From positions 1 through 6,963 of the forward strand of contig DATKTD010000261.1 of NCBI GenBank assembly GCA_035531315.1: a stretch of 6,963 nucleotides of DNA, in the 5' to 3' direction. The position numbers and the translations under genes were made by a program. Below the pieces are notes generated by a model, which was not told the origin of the DNA, searched no databases, and was given only the letters and a program-made list of their open reading frames with translations. This document shows positions 1 to 5,676 of the stretch, piece by piece; the stretch's first letter is position 1, and each line of letters begins with the position of its first letter. The DNA is from CAIJMU01 sp035531315 (lineage in GTDB: Bacteria > Spirochaetota > Spirochaetia > Treponematales > Rectinemataceae).

Positions 1-18
1 ACTCGCGCGCTGTCGTCC

Positions 19-816
19 TCAGGGCTCGCCCGAAGTCGGCGGAGCCAAGCGATGATCCTTGTCTCGACTCGATCGAGTGAGTCTTTCCCGGCCTTCGTCG
101 AGAGCGGCCGCCATGACGCCGCGGACGGCGCCGCGCAGGGCCTTTTCATCCATGGACGCCGCTAGCTCCGGCTCCCAGGCGGGAAGAATCTCGAGTTCCA
201 TTTTTCCCGGAGTCGCGGCGCTTCCGCCCCTTCGATAGACGTCCCAGACTTCGCAGATGACGACGGGGACTATCGGCGCCTCGCAACTCCGGGCAAGTCG
301 AAAGGCTCCCCTATAAAAGCCCGCGATTCGGCCATCCCGAGTCCTGTGGGCTTCCGGGAATACGAGAATGGAGCTTCCTTCGGCGAGGGCATGACGGGAG
401 GCGAGGAGGGCCCTGGCTGTGCCGCCTCCCCCCGACTGGTCGAGGGGAATATTGCCGAAGCGTTTCGAGAGGTAGCCCCAGACAGGCCAGGAAAAGTGCT
501 CCTTTTGCTCGAGGATGCGAAAATGGAGGGGTAGGTGGCCATAGAGGATGAAGCCGTCGAGGAAGTTCACGTGGTTGCAGACGATGACGGTCCCGCCGCT
601 GCTCGGCTGGGGAGCTTCGCCGCGGGTCTCTACCCTGATGCCGAAGCAGGCCACGAGGCCGCGAGCGAGACTTCTTAGTACGCCGTCCCATCTTCTCCGC
701 CCTCCGAAGAGGGGAAGGAGGAGGAGACCGAGGACGATGGCCAGGAATACCCCGATGGCCGCGGCCCAGCCGAGGATTCCGCGAAGAGTCTTCATGGAAC
801 GAGGAACTCGGCTCAT
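19..816 (-). CDS. 1-acyl-sn-glycerol-3-phosphate acyltransferase family protein (PlsC/LPLAT)
   Basis: Probably transfers an acyl chain to a lysophospholipid, most likely lysophosphatidic acid to phosphatidic acid, at the cytoplasmic membrane. The 265-residue protein has a hydrophobic N-terminal segment (about residues 14-37) that should anchor it. The four LPLAT blocks appear in order: NHVNFLD at 81-87, giving the catalytic HX4D pair H82/D87; GNIPLD at 121-126; FPEAHRTRDG at 153-162; and PIVPVVI at 181-187. Block III usually reads FPEGTR, so the A156-H157 pair is a variant. I chose the ATG at 816 because a purine-rich tract (about 820-836) lies just before it and the hydrophobic anchor follows; the frame stays open to an ATG at 903, but that adds a charged, non-conserved extension. 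The gene is divergent from the dikinase-like gene. Family assignment is secure; the exact acyl acceptor cannot be read from sequence. Confidence 0.9.
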   Translation of the reverse strand: MSRVPRSMKTLRGILGWAAAIGVFLAIVLGLLLLPLFGGRRRWDGVLRSLARGLVACFGIRVETRGEAPQPSSGGTVIVCNHVNFLDGFILYGHLPLHFRILEQKEHFSWPVWGYLSKRFGNIPLDQSGGGGTARALLASRHALAEGSSILVFPEAHRTRDGRIAGFYRGAFRLARSCEAPIVPVVICEVWDVYRRGGSAATPGKMELEILPAWEPELAASMDEKALRGAVRGVMAAALDEGRERLTRSSRDKDHRLAPPTSGEP

Positions 817-819
817 GCA

Positions 820-836
820 CCTTCCCCCCTTCCTTT
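820..836 (-). promoter_or_regulatory. Ribosome binding site of the acyltransferase gene
   Basis: Read on the minus strand this is an unbroken purine tract (AAAGGAAGGGGGGAAGG) that ends 3 bases before the ATG at 816. Several Shine-Dalgarno-like registers are possible within it. It is the main reason for preferring this start over the longer frame beginning at 903. Confidence 0.6.
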
Positions 837-848
837 CGCGAACATGCC

Positions 849-877
849 ATCCTACCCGGCCCTTCCCGTGCGCACAA
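849..877 (-). promoter_or_regulatory. Candidate sigma-70-type promoter for the acyltransferase gene
   Basis: On the minus strand a TTGTGC box (877-872) is followed after 17 bases by TAGGAT (854-849). The -35 matches consensus only in TTG, and the -10 matches at 4 of 6 positions. Transcription would begin near 842 and leave a leader of about 25 bases that includes the ribosome binding site. Position and spacing are good but the boxes are weak, and such matches occur by chance. Confidence 0.25.
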
Positions 878-950
878 TCGCGAGTCCTTCGATGATCAGG
901 CAAAGGGCATTTTTAGGGCTGCCGCGTTCGGGGACGAAATCGGGATAGCG

Positions 951-979
951 TTGCAGAGGGCCTGCCCGGGCGTTATCCT
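951..979 (+). promoter_or_regulatory. Weak candidate promoter for the receiver/ATP-grasp gene
   Basis: TTGCAG (951-956) and TATCCT (974-979) are separated by 17 bases. A -10 at 974-979 would start transcription at about 986-987, that is on the ATG at 987, giving a leaderless message. That would fit the absence of a ribosome binding site before 987, but both boxes are imperfect and the same TTG could instead be an upstream start codon. Confidence 0.18.
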
Positions 980-986
980 CCACTGC

Positions 987-3833
987 ATGCGTTTCGAAGA
1001 GCTCCTCCTCAGTTGGAACAAGGAACGGCGGGACCGCAGCCTCTTTCACGACCTCATGCGCTACCGTGTGAGCGAAATCCTCCTCGTGGGAAGCCTCTAC
1101 GATTCCTTCGTGGTGGAATCGGACGGCTTCCTCACCGAGCAGATCACGGGCGAGTACTCGAAACTCAACCTTTCCACCATCCCGCGCGTGACCTCGGCCT
1201 ATACCGACGAAAGCGCCCTCGCTCGGCTGTCGTCGGGGGACTGCGATCTCGTGATAATCATGGTAGGTCTCGATTTCGACCGCCCCCTGCGGCTCGCCAG
1301 GGAAATGAGGGAAAGGGAAGCCTCCACCCCTATTCTTCTTCTCGTTCTCAACAATTCGAGCCTTGCCGAGATGGATTCGTCCAGGCCCGAATTCGCCGCG
1401 ATCGACAGGGTCTTCGTATGGAACGGCTATTCCAAGCTCCTCGTCGGCATGATCAAGTACGTCGAGGACAGGGGCAACGCCGAGGCTGATATCGCCTCGG
1501 GACTCGTCCGTGCCATCCTCATCATCGAGGATTCGATCCGCTATTATTCCCGCTATCTTCCCCTCATCTACACGGTTCTCCTCAAGCAGACCCAGACCCT
1601 GATCGAGGAGGAGCGTGGCGTCGAAACCTATCGTCTTCTCAGGGCGCGAACAAGGCCGAAAATTCTCCTCGCCTCATCCTACGAGGAGGCCGAGGCCATC
1701 TTTCTCCGCCATGAGGCTGCAATTCTCGCCGTCATCACCGACCTGCGTTTCCAGCGCCGTGGAACCATGGATGCCGAAGCCGGCTTCGAATTCCTGACGA
1801 TGGCGAGGGCGAGAAGACCAGAATTGCCCGTGATGATCCAATCGAGCGAGGAAGGAGTCCGCGACAGGGCGGTGGCCCTTGGTGCGGCTTTCGCCGACAA
1901 ATCCTCGGAATCGCTAGCCTCGGAACTGGGGGGCTTCATTCGAAGGGGGCTCGGCTTCGGTAAGTTCAGTTTCCTCGGCAGCGATGGCGGGATCTTGGCA
2001 ACCGCCTCTACCATCCTCGAGTTCGTCCGAAAGGTCGCCGAGGTTCCGCCCGACAGCCTCCTCCGCCATGCCGCGCGCAACGATTTTTCCGCCTGGCTGA
2101 CCGCCCGTGGCGAATACCGTTTCGCGGCCCTCCTTCGCGAGTATTCGATCGAGGATTTCTCGTCGCCCGAAGATCTCCGGGCCTTCCTCCTCCACGTGCT
2201 CGATCAGGTACGACTCGAGAAGTCCGAGGGCCTCCTCCCCGACTTCGAGGAGGCGACCTTCCGCGACGAGGCCTCGATGGCCCGGCTTGGGTCGGGTTCC
2301 GTTGGGGGAAAGGGGAGGGGCATCGAATTCCTGGGTCGGTTGATCAAGGAGGAGCACGCCCATCCCTCGCACGGCGAATGGTTCATCGGCATGCCCAGGA
2401 CCCTCTTTATCGGCATCGACGAGTTCGAGAGCTTCCTCGAGCGCAACGGCCTCTGGAGCGCCGCCTACTACGACGGGCCGGTCGATGCCGTCCGAAGCCG
2501 TTTTTTCGCCGGCGAATTCGACCCGGCCTTTGTCGATCTCGTTCGTCGCTTTCTCCAGACCTGTTACCGCCCCCTGGCCATCCGTTCCTCAGGACTTCTC
2601 GAGGACATGGTGTGCCTTCCCCTCGCGGGTCTTTACGCCACCGTCTTTCTCGCGAATCGGGGAGACGGAGAGACAAGGCTCGCGGCCTTTCTCGACGCGG
2701 TCAGGGAGGTCTGGCTTAGCCTTTTCACCGAAGAAGCCCGTCGCCATGTCGAGGCGGCGGGCTATAGCCTCGAGGAAGAGCGGATGGGCATCGTGGTACA
2801 GGAGCTCGTCGGGCGGGAACGCGCCGGCTGCTTCATGCCTCTCGCCTCGGGCCTGGTCTGGTCGCATTCTCCGGCGAAGCAAAGAATGCTCGGCGCGAAT
2901 CCATTTTTTTCGTTGGTTCCGGGCCTGGGAAGTCCTCTTACCGCCTTCTCTCCGGCGCTCGCCTTTTCTTTGGACCCCGAGGCGAGTCCCGGAGTCCAGG
3001 GCTCCGGGGCCTGGGCCCGATCGACCCGCGCACTCCTTCTCGACCGGCCGAAACCACAGAGGCCGAGCGACCTGGTGCATGTCGGTCAGGAGGTCGATAC
3101 GGCCGCAAGCATGGGACGCCTCCTCCGTCGTCTCCATGGCTCCGGTGCCCTGGCGGCCTTTGCCCGCCTCCTCGACATGGCATCCCATGCCTTCCACGAC
3201 GAGGCGGTGGTCGAGTTCGCCATCGACGAGACTCCCCTGGATCGGCGACCCTTCATCAGCCTTCTCCAGATCAGGCCCTTCCATCGACTCGACCGGCCGG
3301 AAGCCGATTGCGGGACTAGCGGAAAAGTACTTGTCGAGCCTCCCGCCGATTCCTCCCCGATCACGGCGAAGGGGGTATGGTACGGACGCTTCCCCGAAGG
3401 CCAGATTTGCGACCTTGTCGCAATCGCCGGCTGGTCCGCCGGCGACAGGGACCTGTCTTCGCTCCTGAGGTCCATCGATAGGGAAATGGCGAGGGAAGGG
3501 CGGAGCTGGACCCTCCTGCTTCCCGAAGTGGCCGGAGGCGTCGACTGCGCCTTCGAAGGCCTGTCCTGGTCCGACATAGGAGGGGCGCGTCTCGTCGTCC
3601 AGGAGGATAGCCCCTGGGATCGCCCCCCCGAGGGCTCCCACCTATTCCATAATATTCTTGCTGCCGGAGGAGCGTGGCTTAGGACGAGGGTGACTATAAA
3701 AGAGCTTTTTCGCCGCAGGTTCGGCGATGGGGAATACCTGCAGGCTTCTTCCGGAGGTCTTTTCCGATATCGCCTTCCTAGTCCCCTTGGCTTCTTCGAA
3801 GAGGGTGACGAGGCGGGTATCTCCTTTCCCTGA
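987..3833 (+). CDS. Receiver-domain / PEP synthase-like ATP-grasp fusion protein
   Basis: The exact reaction is unknown. The 948-residue protein resembles large bacterial proteins annotated as phosphoenolpyruvate synthase or pyruvate phosphate dikinase that carry receiver-like N-termini. Residues about 28-165 form a degenerate receiver-like domain (ILLVGSLYDSF at 31). Residues about 175-330 form a second receiver with E181/D182, phospho-acceptor candidate D252, S286 and K305 in the expected places. From about 432 the dikinase ATP-binding module follows: GSGSVGGKGRG at 435-445, RPLAIRSSGLLED around 532, MGIVVQE at 600, VEFAID at 742-747 and LQIRPF at 760-765. A C-terminal region has SWSDIGGARLVV (from 860) and GSHLFHN (from 883), as in that group. 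I see no swivelling phospho-histidine motif and no PEP/pyruvate barrel. ATG at 987 is preferred because the RFEELL sequence fits the family start; an in-frame TTG at 951 would add 12 residues. Neither start has a clear ribosome binding site. It could be a regulated phosphotransferase or an ATP-dependent ligase-like enzyme. Confidence 0.8.
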   Translation: MRFEELLLSWNKERRDRSLFHDLMRYRVSEILLVGSLYDSFVVESDGFLTEQITGEYSKLNLSTIPRVTSAYTDESALARLSSGDCDLVIIMVGLDFDRPLRLAREMREREASTPILLLVLNNSSLAEMDSSRPEFAAIDRVFVWNGYSKLLVGMIKYVEDRGNAEADIASGLVRAILIIEDSIRYYSRYLPLIYTVLLKQTQTLIEEERGVETYRLLRARTRPKILLASSYEEAEAIFLRHEAAILAVITDLRFQRRGTMDAEAGFEFLTMARARRPELPVMIQSSEEGVRDRAVALGAAFADKSSESLASELGGFIRRGLGFGKFSFLGSDGGILATASTILEFVRKVAEVPPDSLLRHAARNDFSAWLTARGEYRFAALLREYSIEDFSSPEDLRAFLLHVLDQVRLEKSEGLLPDFEEATFRDEASMARLGSGSVGGKGRGIEFLGRLIKEEHAHPSHGEWFIGMPRTLFIGIDEFESFLERNGLWSAAYYDGPVDAVRSRFFAGEFDPAFVDLVRRFLQTCYRPLAIRSSGLLEDMVCLPLAGLYATVFLANRGDGETRLAAFLDAVREVWLSLFTEEARRHVEAAGYSLEEERMGIVVQELVGRERAGCFMPLASGLVWSHSPAKQRMLGANPFFSLVPGLGSPLTAFSPALAFSLDPEASPGVQGSGAWARSTRALLLDRPKPQRPSDLVHVGQEVDTAASMGRLLRRLHGSGALAAFARLLDMASHAFHDEAVVEFAIDETPLDRRPFISLLQIRPFHRLDRPEADCGTSGKVLVEPPADSSPITAKGVWYGRFPEGQICDLVAIAGWSAGDRDLSSLLRSIDREMAREGRSWTLLLPEVAGGVDCAFEGLSWSDIGGARLVVQEDSPWDRPPEGSHLFHNILAAGGAWLRTRVTIKELFRRRFGDGEYLQASSGGLFRYRLPSPLGFFEEGDEAGISFP

Positions 3834-3873
3834 TGGCCTCTGCCGCCTCCGAGAGCATCGATCCGACCCTTCG

Positions 3874-3902
3874 TTGACTCCCCAAGGCTTTTTCGGCATG
3901 AT
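3874..3902 (+). promoter_or_regulatory. Candidate sigma-70-type promoter of pheST, with a dyad over the -10
   Basis: TTGACT (3874-3879, 5 of 6 to consensus) is followed by a 17-base spacer and CATGAT (3897-3902, 4 of 6). Transcription would start near 3909 and give a leader of roughly 165 bases before pheS. The -10 lies inside a perfect dyad, GGCAT-G-ATGCC (3895-3905), which might be an operator half-site pair or coincidence. It is the best promoter match in the gap between the two genes. Confidence 0.4.
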
Positions 3903-3915
3903 GCCTCAAGTCTCC

Positions 3916-4050
3916 GGGATCCTCGACGGGCCCGGCGGCAATCTGGAAAAGCCCTACCGAGGAGCCCGGCGCCATGACTATGCAAGGCCGCATTTCTGAC
4001 AGGTATCGGTGGTCCACCTGTGGTCGCCTTGCAGCCTGTCGCCGGATCCC
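3916..4050 (+). promoter_or_regulatory. Structured 5' leader of pheST (possible cis-regulatory RNA)
   Basis: Three nested complementary pairs build an interrupted stem-loop. CCGGCG (3966-3971) pairs with CGCCGG (4040-4045), TGCAAGGC (3981-3988) with GCCTTGCA (4026-4033), and ACAGGT (3999-4004) with ACCTGT (4016-4021). Competing pairings exist: 3924-3931 with 3964-3971 (7 of 8 pairs), and GGGATCC (3916-3922) with GGATCCC (4044-4050). Both compete with the outer stem for bases. No run of T follows, so it is not an intrinsic terminator, and the pheS ribosome binding site at 4063 stays outside the stem. A regulatory role is an inference; GC-rich DNA yields such pairings more readily than AT-rich DNA. 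Confidence 0.3.
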
Positions 4051-4062
4051 CAGGTAAGAACC

Positions 4063-4066
4063 GGAG
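4063..4066 (+). promoter_or_regulatory. Ribosome binding site of pheS
   Basis: GGAG lies 7 bases before the ATG at 4074. It decides the start: the frame can be opened at a GTG at 4020, but that has no comparable site and would add 18 residues unlike the family's N-terminus. Confidence 0.7.
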
Positions 4067-4073
4067 CACTGAA

Positions 4074-5654
4074 ATGGAATCAGCTATCCTGGCGAAGAGC
4101 CTCCATCACCTCGAGGTCAAAGTCCTCAGGGGCTATGGCCCCGGCGACGATCTTGACGCAGGCCGCCTCGTCCGAGAATTGGGCTATAAAGAGGGCCAGG
4201 CAAATCAGGCATTTTCCTGGCTCGCCGCCAAGGGACTCGCCGTCGAGACCGCCCGCCTTGCGAGGACGGTCTACGAGATAACGCCGCTGGGCCGCGATTT
4301 CGCGGAAAAGGGCACGCCGGAAGAGCGTATCCTCCGCCATCTGTCCGAAAAGGGCCCTGCCAAGCTCCCCGAGATCGTGCAGGCCCTGGGCCTCGAGCAG
4401 AAGGACGTGGGCTCCGCCTTCGGCCTTCTCTCCAAGGAGGGAGCCCTCGCGATGGATGCCGAAAAGCGCGCCTCCGTCGTGCCGGGATGGTTCGAGGGCC
4501 AACACGGGGCGGGGGCTAAGCCAAGGCTCGCCGTGGTGCAGGACCTCCTCCGCAAGGCTGCGAGCCGCGATGACGGGCTCCTCGACGAAGGAGAGCTCTC
4601 CACCGCGGAAAAGGCGGCCATGTCGGGCATCGCTCGAAAAAGGGGAGCGGGAGATTCGCCCTTCCGCGTCGCCGAGCGCGAGCGCGTGGTCTATCGCCTC
4701 GCCGCCGAGGCCGCGGAAGTGTCGAAGGCCTTGGACGGCCTCGGCCTTACGGGCGACGAACTCGGGGCCGTCACGGTCGAGATGCTCGCCAAGAAAAACT
4801 GGGAAGGCGCCACCTTCAGGCCTTACAACGTGAAAAGCCCGACGACAAGGCTCATACCCGGCCGTCGCAATCCCTATGTCGAATTCCTCGAATCGGTCAA
4901 GGATAAGCTGGTCTCCCTCGGCTTCGAGGAGTTTGATGGCGGACTCGTCGAGACCGAATTTTGGAATTCGGATGCTCTTTTCATGCCGCAGTTTCATTCG
5001 GCCAGGGACATCCATGATGTCTATCACCTCGCGGAACCCCGGCTCGCCAAGCACATCGAGGAGCCCTATCTTGGCCGCGTCGCCGCGGCCCACGAGAATG
5101 GCGGCGAGACGGGGAGCAGGGGTTGGAGCTACGCCTTCGACCGCGACTTTACCCGACGCCTCATCCTTCGTAGCCAGGGTACCGTCCTGTCGGCCCGACA
5201 GCTTCCGACCGCCAAGGTCCCGGGCAAGTATTTCGGCATAGCGCGATGCTTCCGCTACGACAGGGTCGACGCTACCCACCTTTCCGATTTCTACCAGACC
5301 GAAGGCATCGTCCTCGGCGAGGAGGTGAATCTCCGCACCCTCCTCGGTTTTCTCGAGATGTTCGCCGTCGAGGTCGCCGGCGCGAAAGAAGTCAAATACG
5401 TTCCCGGCTACTTCCCCTTCACCGAGCCCTCGGTGGAGGTCCACATCAAGCATCCCGTCCTCGGCTGGTTCGAGCTCGGCGGAGCCGGCATCTTCCGGCC
5501 CGAGGTCACCGAGCCCCTCGGCGTTCACGTCCCCGTCCTCGCCTGGGGCATCGGCATCGATCGGATGGCCCTGATGGCCCTGGGAATCAACGACCTCCGG
5601 GAGCTTTTCACCCCCGATCTCGAGAGCGTCCGGTACCGCCGGGCGAAGATGTGA
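4074..5654 (+). CDS. pheS: Phenylalanine--tRNA ligase alpha subunit, archaeal/eukaryotic type
   Basis: This is the catalytic subunit of the alpha2-beta2 enzyme that activates phenylalanine with ATP and charges tRNA(Phe) in the cytoplasm. At 526 residues it is close to archaeal alpha subunits (about 500) and much longer than the usual bacterial form (about 340). Residues 1 to about 200 hold winged-helix-like repeats (for example LVRELGYKEGQANQAFSWLA), typical of the archaeal/eukaryotic type. FRPYNV precedes the class II core. The core shows NPYVEF from 266 (motif 1 region), HSARDIHDVYHL from 308 (amino-acid pocket region, equivalent to the PARDMQDTF segment of relatives), FRYDRVDATH from 393 (motif 2) and GIGIDR at 492-497 with the motif 3 arginine R497. 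All class II signatures look intact. pheT follows after 22 bases. The identification is firm. Confidence 0.96.
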   Translation: MESAILAKSLHHLEVKVLRGYGPGDDLDAGRLVRELGYKEGQANQAFSWLAAKGLAVETARLARTVYEITPLGRDFAEKGTPEERILRHLSEKGPAKLPEIVQALGLEQKDVGSAFGLLSKEGALAMDAEKRASVVPGWFEGQHGAGAKPRLAVVQDLLRKAASRDDGLLDEGELSTAEKAAMSGIARKRGAGDSPFRVAERERVVYRLAAEAAEVSKALDGLGLTGDELGAVTVEMLAKKNWEGATFRPYNVKSPTTRLIPGRRNPYVEFLESVKDKLVSLGFEEFDGGLVETEFWNSDALFMPQFHSARDIHDVYHLAEPRLAKHIEEPYLGRVAAAHENGGETGSRGWSYAFDRDFTRRLILRSQGTVLSARQLPTAKVPGKYFGIARCFRYDRVDATHLSDFYQTEGIVLGEEVNLRTLLGFLEMFAVEVAGAKEVKYVPGYFPFTEPSVEVHIKHPVLGWFELGGAGIFRPEVTEPLGVHVPVLAWGIGIDRMALMALGINDLRELFTPDLESVRYRRAKM

Positions 5655-5664
5655 CCGACACCAC

Positions 5665-5670
5665 AGGGAG
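5665..5670 (+). promoter_or_regulatory. Ribosome binding site of pheT
   Basis: AGGGAG lies 6 bases before the pheT ATG at 5677, inside the 22-base gap after the pheS stop. It supports independent translation initiation of pheT on the shared message. Confidence 0.75.
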
Positions 5671-5676
5671 ACAGAG

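Noticed and set aside
2589..3641. A 350-codon minus-strand frame and a 327-codon plus-strand frame (2485-3468) inside the receiver/ATP-grasp gene
   Set aside because: Both are in other frames of a gene whose protein carries conserved ATP-grasp motifs through this stretch. Neither has a recognisable domain or a supporting ribosome binding site.
3868..3893. A possible intrinsic terminator after the receiver/ATP-grasp gene (CCTT...AAGG followed by CTTTTT)
   Set aside because: The stem is only 4 base pairs with a 12-base loop, too weak for a terminator. The T run falls in the spacer of the candidate pheST promoter.
3898..3999. A short leader-peptide frame before pheS ending in ...ARPHF-stop, suggestive of a Phe attenuator
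   Set aside because: It has a single phenylalanine codon, a poor ribosome binding site and no terminator downstream. Its ATG also overlaps the candidate -10 box, upstream of the likely transcript start.
3990..4021. A T-box-like segment (CGGTGGTCCACC) in the pheS leader
   Set aside because: It has a TGGT core that could match the tRNA(Phe) end, but the flanking bases depart from the T-box consensus. No specifier-loop architecture or terminator is visible, and I do not know of T-boxes in spirochaetes.
4020..4073. An 18-codon N-terminal extension of pheS from a GTG at 4020
   Set aside because: It has no ribosome binding site, overlaps the leader stem, and is unlike the family N-terminus. The ATG at 4074 has GGAG at good spacing.
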